From assembly GCA_963920525.1 (NCBI GenBank), contig OY986438.1:137263022-137327021 (forward strand): 64,000 nt of DNA. The letters run 5' to 3'. The stretch comes from Dichetophora obliterata (taxonomy: Eukaryota > Arthropoda > Insecta > Diptera > Sciomyzidae). Each line of letters starts with the position of its first letter. The first letter of the stretch is position 1. The notes beneath the pieces were generated by a model. The model had not been told where the DNA came from, did not search any database, and worked only from the letters and a program-made list of their open reading frames with translations. Shown here piece by piece: positions 34,582 to 46,234 of the stretch. The position numbers and the translations under genes were made by a program.

Positions 34582-36619
34582 ATATCTCAAAAGGCTTGGA
34601 AGTTTTGAACGATAAAGCGAAATGAAGTATGTCAGAAAAATTTAGATTGCGAAAAAACGTATCTTAATTTTAGTGGAAAGTGTATTTTTTTCTAAAAATA
34701 ACGAAAAAAAATAAAAAAGCGCATTTTGAAATATATGAGCAAATTAAATCTTTTTTCAAAAAATTGGCAACTCTAGCATAAAAATTACAAAAATATATTA
34801 TTTTTTAATAGCTTTCTAAGGATTCTTCATCTATAAAAATAGCGTATAGATGACGGAGATGTTATTTATTGCAAATGACTTCATATTCATATATTTTACT
34901 TATAGCAAGGAATGGTACCTCAATAACTTTACAAAAAATGACGATAAAAAAAAATTAACTTATATTCTTATAAGTGGAAAAGGAGCTTATAAACAAAATT
35001 TCAAGTAAATCGAACAGCATGAGGTCAATCAACACTTACATTAGGCGTGGAATAGCAGTATTTGCAATCTTTCTAACAGTCTTCATTAACACCTTCATTT
35101 TGTATCACGAAAAAGTACACAAACAACTAGCGTGACACGAGAAGCAATAGAGTTTTGTATTTGAAAAAAAGTATTGCTTTTCGTGTCTTGCTTATTGTTG
35201 TCGTGCTTTTTTGTTATACTAAATAAAGGGGTTGGTTCCGTCTAGAATTAATCTTTACTTCAAATATATTAGGCTATACTTAAAGTATCAGTTAAATTAA
35301 ACTAAAAAATTTAATTTCTACTTTCGTCGCTTTTCTCTTCATGTACAATAATACAAGCTTCTATCGTGTTATCCTCAAAGTATTCATCTATGCAAATATG
35401 TTATTAAAACCCAAAAATCTATGAAACCTAACGAGGCATGTGTTATGACAATGCACACACACATTTACATATATACAAAGAAATATCAATAACATTTATA
35501 AAAAGGTTGCACTTGTAAAAAATGACCATATTGACTATCACAAAAGGGTTTTTTTTTTCCCAAAGTGAAAACTATTTCGTACGAAATTTATAGAGATTGG
35601 CATGCGAGTAAAGAGGGCTCTATTGGTCATTAAATAAATGTAGACTACATCAAATTATAAGAATCATATATTATTTATATTAATGACTTCACCCAAATAA
35701 ACAGGCAGCACAAACAACTTTGACTAGACTCACAGTAAAAGCTTGTTTTAAACTAGCAAATGTAAATATTTGGGTTAAAAACAACTCACAGCAAAAAAAT
35801 AGCAGAATTTAAAATTGATAATTTGCAAAATTTATAGCTGACTTAAGAAGTTAAGAAAAGGACGCAAAAAAACTAGATATGATATCTGTAGTTTATGTCA
35901 GGAATACAAATTTGAACAAAGAATTTAGATAAAAAAAATTCTTATGCAAAGCAAGGAATGAAAAGAAACCCAATAATACACAAAATAGGAGGCATCTAGG
36001 GAAAAAATACGTATACTTAAACGATGCATAACCTGAGGCAACATTTTGTTTACTGGAAGTTTAAATTAGTTTTAAAACTTAAAAGAAACCAAATTATTAT
36101 CAAGATACCCAAATAATATTGAAAGAGACGGAAAATGAATGAGAATAAATTTAAATTGTTAACATTGTTATCAATATAATTTTAAGGAGCCATTTTTTGT
36201 GATTGCTACCGGTGCAAAGTGTAACGCCTTCATACAACGGATGGACAAAAATAGAAGAGTTCAAAGGATGGAGGATGGACAAAAATAGAGTTCACGTAGA
36301 ATAATAAAATTTGGCAGAAGTTACTTTTTGAATAAAAGAAATATCTAGACGAAATTTGGTTTGATATCGGTAATCTAGACTAGCTCCCATAAAAATTACC
36401 CTAAGTCAATACAATTTAGCACACATAACTGTCTTATATTCAAGAAAGTTGGTATTAAAAAAAAAATAAAATCAACCTGCTAACATGCATACCTCCCGTA
36501 CAACTGAAATCGGTAATCTGAAAATTTCCCAAAGAAATCATCCCAAATTGGGCACAAAGCCACATAAAAAATATTTTGAAATAATGAACTCTAAAGTTTT
36601 GAAAAAATTTATTTTTGTA
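34582..36619. other. Unassigned AT-rich stretch
   Basis: No gene recognised except the foldback at 35103-35218. A short GGATGGACAAAAATAGA duplication lies at 36239 and 36273. Confidence 0.5.
35103..35218. repeat. Foldback hairpin, copy 2 (GACACGAGAAGCAATAG core)
   Basis: GACACGAGAAGCAATAG at 35134 pairs with TATTGCTTTTCGTGTCTTG near 35170-35189. The arms extend out to TATCACGAAAAAGTAC and its diverged inverse near 35200-35218. The core is nearly the same as in the hairpin at 26535-26677, while the outer arms differ, so the two are related family members. Confidence 0.75.
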
Positions 36620-38593
36620 CTAGCTGACCCGGCAAACGTTGTTTTGCCATGTAAATAATTTCTAGAGAATTTCTAGTGTAGAAAAAAAAAAAAAATAACT
36701 AACTTATTAGAAGTGTATAAGGATGTGCAATATGAGTGAAAAAGGCATGGAGCGCTGTGAACGATGAGGGAATGTAAAAATAACAAAACACCAAACATTA
36801 TTTTTTTCAATTTATTAAAAGTAATAATTATTTATATCATTAATTGATAACATAACATTAATCTCTTAATGCTACAGCGTAGACAATATTTTTTTTTAGC
36901 CCGTCTTTAGCTAATACAAACAAACTTGATGGTTTACCCACTCGAGAGCATGCAACGTATAATTGTCCGTGTAAAAAACGTGGTGTGCTCAAATCTAAGC
37001 CACAAACAGACATTGTTTGGCCTTGGGATTTATTAATAGTCATTGCAAATGCCAATCTAATCGGAAATTGAATACGCTTAAATTGAATTGGCACATCTGT
37101 GGGTATAATAGGTATTCGTGGTATTTCTTTGTCCATAGCACCAATTACCACTTTTGAATGAGCATAATATTCAATATCGGGCTCATACTGGAATGCTAGA
37201 CGCAGGAATGATGTAGCTAGCAATGCTCGATGTGCCTGTTGGCGTTGTTGGTCATTTGCTCTGCGCCTATTGACAGTAAAACGGTGTGATTGTTGTTGTT
37301 CTAATCTCATGACTTCATTGCGTTCAGCTCGTGTATCGTCTAATTGTTCTTGACGCAATTGCGCCATTCTCACACGCGCTTCAGTATTTTCTTCCTGAAC
37401 TTGTTCTTCGGTTCTTTGGGCTCTTCTATTTCGAATGCTTCTAGATTTATTTGTATCACGGCTCAAGTTGGCCCCTTTGCGTTTCGTTGGCATTGTTCAC
37501 TGTACAATACAAAACACACGTAATTAGAACTGATTGAATTATTTAATTATTATATTTAATTATTATTATTATATTTAATTATAATATTAATAATTCATTT
37601 TATCTTTGATTACATTAAATATACATGTAAAAATTAGATAATTTCACGAAAGCGAAAAATTTTATGTTTCTTAATTATATCGAAAATACATATTGTTAGA
37701 AATAGTAAAAAAAAATTCTGTCAAAGTTAGAGCTCTTATTATAAAAAAAAATTTTCCCAATTGTAATAAAAATCTAACTTTCACCGAATTCGTTTTTCAC
37801 TATTCCTTACAATATTTTCGTTATAAATAAGAAAGAATAATTTTTGATTTTATAATAAACGTATAAAAATAATTTATACTTACAACTCAATAGCCGTTGT
37901 TTGCGGGAACTCGTGACACGTATTGAGTATTTTAGAGGTTATTTAAATCACTTAATTAACTGATCCTTCGAATTACACTCAAAATTAATAATTTTATTAG
38001 TTATTAATAATTAATTATATGCAATAATATTAGTTATTAATAAATAAATAATAAAGTTACTTGAGAATATATTTGATATGAGAGTTACACTGAGATAGTT
38101 AAAATTTTTAACTAATTCGCTTGACGCATAAACACTAATAATAGTAGAAAATTGTAGAGGGAGTGAGAGAAGTTTTCTTGTTCGAGAGAAATACTCCGTG
38201 CTGTTTACTGGGTGAGAAGTGACACCGATAGACGCATGGAGGGGATAACTTACCAAGTGATAATAATTGATGTTATCGAGCGGGATAAAAAATGATAAAA
38301 TTATGAAAATGACTATTAAAAAGCAGGGGTTGGTGATAGAAAAGTAAAAATTTAGGGTTGTATGTATTTTTTAATGCCAAATAATAAAAAAATTTAAAAA
38401 AAAAATGTATCAAAACAATGAAAAAAATTTTTTTTTGAGGTAGACATCCCTTATCACTTAGAGATTTGAAAAGTAGATAGTAGCCGATTCTCAGACCTAC
38501 TGAATATGCATAAAAAATTTCATAAGAATCGGTCAAGCCGTTTCAGAGGAGTATGGGAACGAACATTGTGACACGAGAATTTTATATATTAGA
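36620..38593 (-). mobile_element. Non-autonomous Helitron with coding remnant
   Basis: On the minus strand the 5' end is TCTAATATATAAAATTCTCG (at 38593, after an A), followed by TGTCACAATGTTCGTTCCC, a block common at insect Helitron starts. The 3' end has a hairpin (GGCAAAACAACGTTTGCC), then GGGTCAGCTAG, followed by T: the canonical hairpin plus CTRR end inserted between A and T. There is no target duplication, as expected of rolling-circle elements. 1974 bp; it encodes a fused protein at 36858-37493. Confidence 0.9.
36858..37493 (-). CDS. Deletion-fused Helitron protein (N-terminus joined to helicase motifs V-VI)
   Basis: An intact 211-codon frame starts with the ATG at 37493. Residues 1-~95 are a basic, Arg/Gln/Glu-rich leader (MPTKRKGANLSRDTNKSRS, then RTEEQVQEENTEARVRM). 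FQYEPDIEYYAHSKVVIGAMD follows, resembling the start of the Helitron N-terminal domain. This is joined in frame to IPTDVPIQFKRIQFPIRLAF, then AMTINKSQGQTMSVCGLDLS and HGQLYVACSRVGKPSSLFV, the last helicase motifs of the Pif1-like domain. The whole HUH replicase and the ATPase P-loop are absent, so it cannot act as a RepHel transposase. Lack of stops may reflect recent amplification of a deletion derivative, or just youth. Whether it is translated is unknown. Confidence 0.8.
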   Translation of the reverse strand: MPTKRKGANLSRDTNKSRSIRNRRAQRTEEQVQEENTEARVRMAQLRQEQLDDTRAERNEVMRLEQQQSHRFTVNRRRANDQQRQQAHRALLATSFLRLAFQYEPDIEYYAHSKVVIGAMDKEIPRIPIIPTDVPIQFKRIQFPIRLAFAMTINKSQGQTMSVCGLDLSTPRFLHGQLYVACSRVGKPSSLFVLAKDGLKKNIVYAVALRD

Positions 38594-38796
38594 TGAAGAA
38601 ATGAAATTGAACACGGAAACTTTTACAAGTAGGCTAGAACATTAGTAAGAAATAGCCTAAAAAAATGGCTTTTTTAAATCATGTTGCTTATCACGTTATT
38701 GCAATAAGCCCTTCAATTGTAGATTGGGTGAAAGTCTCCCAGCTGAAAGTGACGTTAAATCAGAAAATTGTGGCATAAGGAGCAATTATTGCTTAG

Positions 38797-39236
38797 CCCT
38801 TTCATGCTCGATGTTATCTACAAGCAACATTGCACTAATTGGCTTCAAAGTACCGTTATTTTCATGTTTTTGCCTAGTGGTTTAAGCATCATGTGGCAAG
38901 TTGAGTTGTGCAAGCTTACAGCTATTTGTTCTATTGAAAACTTTGCACGTGTCCAGTCAGTAGCCTTTCTACGTTGAGTAAAATGGTTCAAATGGTTCAA
39001 GATCGGGATCGTTTCGCAATAAAACTGCTGATACAAAAAGTGCGTAAAAACATTTAAACAACACGTATAAATAAATAAAGATGAGAGACGTTTCAAATAA
39101 GCAACATCCTGTAACTAACGAACCCGGGCACCAAGGACTTTCAAATTTTTGTCAGTTCATATTTGAATAAAGACTAACACATATCTGACCTCAAAAAATG
39201 TGTAGCCCAACACATTTTAATTCGGGCATGAAAGGG
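38797..39236. mobile_element. Possible TTAA-type MITE, CCCTTTCATGC ends
   Basis: CCCTTTCATGCTCGA (from 38797) is mirrored by TTCGGGCATGAAAGGG (to 39236). The flanks are TTAG and TAAA, imperfect versions of TTAA. 440 bp, noncoding. It has the same layout as the TTAA-type MITEs at 14608 and 22037, but the degraded flanks lower certainty. Confidence 0.6.
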
Positions 39237-39589
39237 TAAACTCCCACCAAATGTCTTAAAAAAATAATTGTGTTTATTTACCAAAATTTTTTCGTAAAAC
39301 ATATCCAAGCTAAAGTCTCACATCAATATTTAAAAGTTGTAGAGTTATATTTATAACTTATTTTAAATTAATCAATCTCTTTTTTATTCGTAAATGAAAT
39401 TTGTATGCTAATTTTTTGTGATTTATTTTGTATCTTTACGTATTTAAAAATGGTTTAGTTCAATTTATATAAAATCTATATAATTTTTTTATTTGTTAGG
39501 TAGGTATGAAGGCAACTATGAAATATAAAGGATTTGTCTTTATGATTTAAAAAATTATTGCATTATTACAGGCAGCTATTAAATAATTT

Positions 39590-41990
39590 TTATAAACATT
39601 GGGTGCTAATTATTTCGTTTTTATGGGTGCTTTTAATTATGGTAATATGCCAATAATTATAGTTTTTACGATTGTAGTAATCAATGTGCCAATAATTGTA
39701 TTCATATGCCAATAATTGTGGTTTTTTAAAGACTTTGTTTATTTTGATTCTCACAGAGAGCTCATATTAACATGTTAAAAATTGCTTAAAATAAATAATT
39801 TCCCAAAAAATAAAATAAAATTCCAAAAAAAAAAATCACTTAAAAACAGAATGAATGATATAGGTTACAAGGTAAAATTTCCTTATGGGTGCCAATGATT
39901 GCAGTCGGTAAGCTATTTAAAAAAGGAAATGTTTTTCTGAGGATTGCGCGAAAAATTACAAATTATTCGCTTTCACTGCTACAAATCATATCTTCTGAGT
40001 TTATCGGTGAAAGGATATTGTTTCTTGAATTATCATCTTTTAAATTAAAAATGATATAAGGCATTATATCATCATATTTGTGATGTTTTCGGTCAAAAAC
40101 TTTGCGTTTAGAGCTAAGCGATGGCTCTGTTGATAAAAGCAACCCAGCTGGAAGGTCTTTGTTTGAGGCCTGTCTTCCTTACCTCTGAGTAGCTTCCAAA
40201 GCATCTTCCAGAAGCATACCGATTGGTAAGGCAAAGTTCTGAGTTACTTCATCAGCATGAACTCGTATTTTATGTACTGTTATGGGCATGTAGTACCAAG
40301 AGTACTTTTCATTATAAATTTTTAATGTTTCATTAAGCAATTCTTTAAATGGTGATTGATTTACTAATTTTCCGCTAGAAAGTATCCACAATATCAAACT
40401 ACATTTATTTATTAACATAACATCTACGCCTGTTAACGCTGAAAATAGATTAGGATTTGAAAAAGCTTTTCTGGCAGTATTACCATCATTTGATGTCCCG
40501 TACCCATTTCTCACTCTATCAACTGTCAGCCCCATTTTCTGCTTGAATTCTTTTTGAATTCTTTGCCTTTTTACCGAGAAATCTTGCGTTTGAACGTGAA
40601 ACTCGCCAACATTTTATTTCCATCCTATATGCAATATGCAACAAACATTCAAAAGTTTTTATCCAAGCATGTAATGTAAATAAAACATACTTTAAATTAG
40701 TTTTATCCACTGTTCACATGAAAAGAGTTCATTTAAGTGGGAGTTGCACCGCAAAAAAAAAAAAAAACAAGTGCTTGAGGATGGATTTTCTGCCAACACA
40801 TTTGTTACTGCACCATCTACCATCGTTAAACTAATTTTATAAGTGACATCAACCTTGTGCTCATTCACTGTGGCTGAAAATTTTGACAGTCTTTCTATTT
40901 GTTGTCCAATATCTTTTTCAGTTTGAAGTATTACTAACCGATTTTCTTTATTTAAAATGAATTTAATGGATCGGCAGTACAATACCAAAGAAGGTGTTAA
41001 ATTAATCCACAACTTTGTCTGGTTGTTCATGTCATAGATTTTAAGTGGAACGAAAGCAACACTAAACATGAAATCATCAGTACTGCTTTCATTATAGAAT
41101 GATTGTTTGTATGTGCTATGACCAGAGCTGCCATCGAAACCCCATTTACATTCTAATAGAACTTGCATATTTTTAGTCACATTACTGAGTTCCAACGAGC
41201 TGAAAGCAGTCTTATCAAGCAAGGATTGTAAAGAAACTTCAGCTGAAATATTGGAAATAATGAATGGCTGCAGTAGTAACTCTTTCTTAGCATTCTTCAA
41301 AACGTGATAGCTTCGAAAAAAATCTTTATGAAAAGCATTTACTACTGACCGCAAAACGTTGTATTTTTGTACAGAAAGATTTAAGTCATAGTATAACGCA
41401 AGAGCATCACTTATTGGTAAAGAAGTATTATGCGTTTCGCTGTTTCTTTTTAAGATTTTTGCTGCATGTTCAATTTGTTCCGGTGAGTTTGATTCTATTA
41501 AATTTTGAGCTATTCGACGTTTTGTTTTATCGGAACCTTCCTCAAAAGTCACCTTTTTTTCTACCTCTTAACGAACTAGGAAGTACGACTACTCCCCTGC
41601 TTGTGCTAGGTCCCTAGATTTAAAAGAACATCTTAGAACTTACAATTATAAACATATAATTACGTGAAGCTCTTACATCATAATGTTGTAGTTGTTGTAT
41701 GCTGCTTGTGTCATACAACTCTGAAACAAAAACTGAGTTCAACCATTCTGAGTTCTTCTGTTTAAAAGTTTTTCTTGTTCGATGGCACCTGTTCCAAAGA
41801 ATTCCAAACTTTTCAAACATCAACACAATACGCAAGTTGAGTTTTTCTAAATTAACTCCATTTACGCTTCTGCCCTTTATAAAATGGAAAATAGCTTCAT
41901 TTCTTTCTTTAAAACCAAGCGCACTCGTACTTAGCCAAACATTAAAAATGTCAATAATTTTTATTGGATCAGACATTAAAAAATATATTT
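39590..41990 (-). mobile_element. Transib relic (RAG1-related superfamily)
   Basis: The transposase is on the minus strand (40179-41976). Downstream of its stop, 39594-39910 carries at least five copies of a motif like TGCCAATAATTGTG, probably subterminal repeats. The left end may lie near 39594 (ACATTGGGTGCTAATTATT), but I could not match a second terminus, because the other side is replaced at 42018 by a Helitron. Confidence 0.6.
40179..41976 (-). pseudogene. Transib transposase, several frameshifts
   Basis: In order on the minus strand: an N-terminal segment SDPIKIIDIFNVWLSTSA (41976), a middle frame with LLECKWGFDGSSGHSTYKQS (first catalytic Asp in FDGSSG) and ISLTMVDGAV (second acidic candidate), then LHAWIKTFECLLHIAYRMEI, NDGNTARKAF and YYMPITVHKIRVHADEV, ending in LPIGMLLEDALEATQR. 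I identify it by parallels with RAG1: DGSSG with RAG1's DGMGD, GNTARKAF with its GNFARKL, and the final LLEDALE with its ASEGNES region, whose Glu is catalytic. A long A run at 40751-40765 (T on the coding strand) disrupts a CxxC-type zinc motif and the frame. At least three other breaks exist. Dead copy; start assumed at 41976. Confidence 0.65.
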
Positions 41991-42021
41991 TATAACGTTA
42001 AAAAAAACTGTGCGCTATCTA

Positions 42022-43308
42022 TTGGGAGTTGGAATTAATTTTAAAGGTTTTTTTTCGGTTTTTGAGCATTTATTTAGAAACAACGGTACAATGTATATTA
42101 TTCAAAGTATTGTCCATCGTTAGCTACAACATTTTCCCATCTTTCTGGCAGCATATGGATTCCGCGCCGGAAGAACGATTCGTCTTTTGAGGCAATCCAC
42201 GAATCGACCCATTTTTTGGTATCCTCGTAAGAAGTGAAGCGCTGCTCAGCCAAGCCATGCATCATCGATCTGAATAGGTGGTAGTCGGAAGGGGCTATGT
42301 CTGGGCTATAAGGCGGGTGGGGTAGCACATCCCAATTCAGCACCTCCAACGGTTTCCTTGACGGTTCTTGCAACATGTGGCCGTGCGTTATCATGTTGAA
42401 AAACCACTTTGTCGTGTCTTTTGGCATATTCCGGCCGTTTAACCTTTAATGCTCGGCTCAATTGCATCAATTGTTGTTGGTAGCGTTCCCCAGTGATGGT
42501 TTCGTTAGGTTTAGCAGCTCATAGTACACGACACCCTTCTGATCCCACCAAATACACAGCATAAGCTTGGCGCCATGAATATTCGGCTTGGCCCTCGATG
42601 TTGATGCATGGCTGGGTGGTCCCCACGATTTTTTTCGCTTAGGATTATCGTAATGGATCCACTTTTCATCGCCAGTGACAATACGATGCAAAAAACTCTT
42701 CCTTTTATGCCGTTGAAGCAGTTGTTCGCACATGCAAAATCGCCGTTCAACGTCTCTCGGCTTCAACTGGTACGGCACCCAATTTCCTTGCTTTTGAATC
42801 ATTCCCATGGCCTTCAAGCGTTTGCCGACCGTTGTTAAGTCGACTCCCAATGATTCTGACAATTCTTGAAGGGTTTGACACGGGTCTTCATCGAGCAAAG
42901 CCTCCAATTCCTCATCTTCAAACTTTTTCGGCTGGCCCGGACGCTCTTTGTCTTCCGTATCAAAATCACCACTTTTAAACCGACGGAACCAGTACTCACA
43001 AGTAGAAATCGATGGAGCATAGTCCCCGTAAGCCTCAGTAAGCGTGCGTTGTGCTTCAACCGCTTTTTTCTTCAAATGGAAGCACAAAAGTAAACCTTCC
43101 CGCAAATTGCGTTTTGTTGGAACGAAAGTCGACATGATCACAGAGAAAAAAATATATGTTGTTTACACTTCAATGGAATGACACATACTGAAAAATGAAG
43201 CTTAGACAATGTGCTTTGAAATGAATATAGTCACAGGTGTGCCCGATGCGATCTATTGATAGTTACGCCATCTCTTAGAAAACCTTTAAAACTAATTCCA
43301 ACCCACAA
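42022..43308 (-). mobile_element. mariner element, copy 2
   Basis: The ends are TTGGGAGTTGGAATTA (from 42022) and TAATTCCAACCCACAA (to 43308, one mismatch apart from the terminal difference), with TA on both sides (42020-42021 and 43309-43310). 1287 bp, nearly identical to copy 1 but inverted. It sits four bases inside the Helitron that starts at 42018. Confidence 0.95.
42098..43135 (-). pseudogene. mariner transposase, two compensating frameshifts
   Basis: The start is the ATG at 43135 (MSTFVPTK). The frame runs intact through WVPYQL and TGDEKWI to about 42505, where a one-base loss in an A run after YYELL throws it. A one-base gain near 42350 returns it at LNWDVLPHPPYSPDIAPSD. The segment between the two, including the second catalytic Asp (QHDNARPH in copy 1), is therefore out of frame. 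Unlike copy 1, the C-terminus through NDGQYFE is intact. The breaks in the two copies lie at different places, so the master element was intact and each copy decayed separately. Confidence 0.93.
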
Positions 43309-43310
43309 TA

Positions 43311-44510
43311 TATTAATAAAACTCATTTTCTGTTTGTTTGTTTGTTTGTTTGACCTCTATACAAATCTAAACGGCTCAACAGATTTCGCTCAAACTAGGT
43401 ACACATATTAAGTTTATCCCAACTTAAAATGTTACATACTTAGTTTTTGCCACGCCCCCTCTGAAATTTTTCAACTAACGGTAATTCTGTTATTATAAAA
43501 CTTTTTACGATCGGAGATTTTTGAATATTTAATTTTAAAATTTTTTTGTTATTTTGACATCAAAAACACTTACATGTCCTGTATTTTTTAAAAAAAGTCA
43601 AGTCTCAAAAATAATTTATGTGAAAAAATTACCCCATATCTCTTTCCAATCAAAAGTTATGGCTAAAAATCTATTTTTTCATACAATTGACTATCTATAG
43701 TAATAAAACTCATTTTCTGTTTGTTTGTTTGTTTGTTTCTTTGTTTGGCCTTTATACAAATCTAAACGGCTCAACGGATTTCGCTCAAACTAAGTATACG
43801 TATTAAGTGCATCCCAACTTAAAATGTAACATACTTAGTTTTTGCCACGCCCCCTCTGAAATTTTTCAACTAACGGTAATTTTGTTACTATAAAACTTTT
43901 TACCATCGGAGATTTTTGTGTATTTAATTTTAAAAAATTTTTATTATTTTGACTTCAAAAACACTGACATATCTTCAAAATTGGAGAAATTTTCAGTGCA
44001 ACGACTTTTTCATAAAACATCGTTGCCTAAGAATGAGAAAAAAACGACATGAAAATCAAAGTTTGGTTTTTCGATGCAAATATCTCCGCAGTCCATTAAT
44101 ATATTTCATTCAAATTGTTTTTTGTTCAAAAGTGCAATAAAATCACTTCACAAAAATAGGTTAAACTGCATCGTTAAGTCAGTGTAAATATGTTTTATGA
44201 TTATGTCAAACAAGGTCCAAAATATTGACTTTGTACTCAAAAATGACTCAAAAATTGTTGTTGTTGTAAAAATGAAATCAATTAAAAATTGCACATCTGG
44301 CTAACTTTCATATGACATACCATTTATTTGCAAAAATTCTTCCAGCTAAGCGCAAAAATTATTTTACTGTTTTTGTCATCAAAAAATGTTGTTTTTATAT
44401 TTTTTACAAAAAAGTCAAGTCTCAAAAATAATGTATGTGAAAAAATTACGACAATATCTCTTTCCAATCAAAAGTTATGGCTAAAAATCTATTTTTTCAT
44501 ACCAGACTAT
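43311..44510 (+). repeat. Direct duplication of the Helitron 5' region
   Basis: Unit 1 (43311-43693) and unit 2 (43694-44510) both begin with AATAAAACTCATTTTCTG and a (GTTT)n run. Both continue through CAAATCTAAACGGCTCAAC and GCCACGCCCCCTCTGAAATT, and end with AGTTATGGCTAAAAATCTAT. Unit 2 has ~430 extra bases in its middle (43965-44395). Confidence 0.85.
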
Positions 44511-45094
44511 TAATAAAACTTAGTTTTGTGTTAAAATTCTCTACATAGTTTGAACGTCCCCATTTATCTCTAAGAATGCAGTTGTGTGTCTAAAGTAATT
44601 ACGAACATTTTGGATTATATAAAATCTTTTTTATAGTGATCTACTTATTTTTTGCCTACCCGCCCCCCGCCCCCTCCTGTTAAATTTGTGTTGTTGTGAT
44701 GGCTCTATTTTTTCTCACTATTGTGTCAACGTTGTCACTCAGTTCTTTATCAATGGTACTTTAAATGTTCTATATATATCACTATATCATCGAAAAGATG
44801 ACTGTGAATAAGAATGCTGTAAAAGTTAATTTTTTTATGTTTAATGTGTTATTTGAACAATATTGTTGAAAGTCAAATTTCCACGCCAATTAAATGTACC
44901 GACATATAAGAGACAGCGAAATTTTGACATTTTAATTCTCCAATCATGGCTGTAGGCTTGGCTGCATTGAACAAATTTTTCGGTTCAATTGCGTACTAAC
45001 CGAAAGTATGCTGAAAAGTATGCTGGTAAATATTATAAATTAGAAATAAGTACTGCATTACTGACACGATTCCAATATTTTAGAAAAGTCGGTA

Positions 45095-46234
45095 CACAGA
45101 GAAAACAACATTTTCAAAAGTGGCAGAAACGAGGTACTTTTAAAAAGTTTAACCCAGATTTTGCTCTTCTAACGTTTATTTTAATTTTAAAAACGACCAT
45201 TTTAAAATGAAATAGTAAAACGTTTCTTTTCATTTTAAAAACTTACATTTTAAAATTAGATTCTAAAATGTTCGATTGCTTTTTAACAATGGATATTTTA
45301 AAATGCTGTAGTAAAACGTTTATTTTCATTATAAAAACGAAAATTTTAAAACGAGATTCTAAAATATTCGTTTGATTTTTAATAAAAAATATTCTCAAAT
45401 GTAAAATGTTTATTTTCATTTTAAAAACGAAAATTTTAATATTAGATTCTTATATGTTCGTTCGATTTGTAACAATAAAAATTTTAAAATGCAATGGTAC
45501 AACAATTATTTATATTTTAAAAACGAAAATGTTCATTATTTGCCATTAATTAAAAAATTTACAGAAATCCGCATTTCCTCCATTACTTAAAAAAAGGTTT
45601 ATTGGTTTTCAAAATTACAGTTTTATTTTAGTTATTTTATCATCAGCTATGTTCACCTCGTTAAAATTTTTTAGATAATTATACCGTATCCCAGCGTTTA
45701 TAAAAAAAAATATAATTTTATCAGATATTATTAATTTTATTCAAAATACTTACCTTTTAGTTGTGGCAGCAAATGCTTCAACTCAAACTCTTTCATTACT
45801 TTCATGCAGGCAAACTGCAGAGTGATGAAATCGAGAATGAAAAATATTTTATTTTCTGAACAAATATCAAATACATAAGTCAATGAAACATATATAACAA
45901 ACAATTCGTTATTAACAAGTGTTTTGAAACAAAGTATGTGAATTTTACTATGTCATGGTAAACGTTCGTGGTTGTTTTAAAAACATTTCGATTCACTTTT
46001 CTATTTAAAAATGTGCGTTTTCATTTTTGTATGGCGTAAAATGTTTTTAAAAATATTTATTTTATCTTATTTTATCATAGTAAAATATTCGTGGTTGTTT
46101 TAAAAACGTTTCGTTTTACTTTTCTATTTAAAAATGTGCGTTTCCATTTTTGTGTGGCGTAAAATATTTTTAAAAATATTAATTTTACTAAACATTTTTA
46201 AAATGTGCGTTTTAGATTTTTTGTTTTCTCAGTG
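45095..46234. mobile_element. TA-flanked MITE with two internal tandem arrays
   Basis: CACAGAGAAAACAA (from 45095) is mirrored by TTGTTTTCTCAGTG (to 46234), flanked by TA on both sides. 45200-45535 is a ~95-bp tandem repeat (~3.5 units; landmark TTTTAAAAACGAAAATTTTA). 45945-46215 is a second, ~125-bp repeat (~2 units; landmark TTCGTGGTTGTTTTAAAAAC). The unit sequences differ. No protein. Confidence 0.7.
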
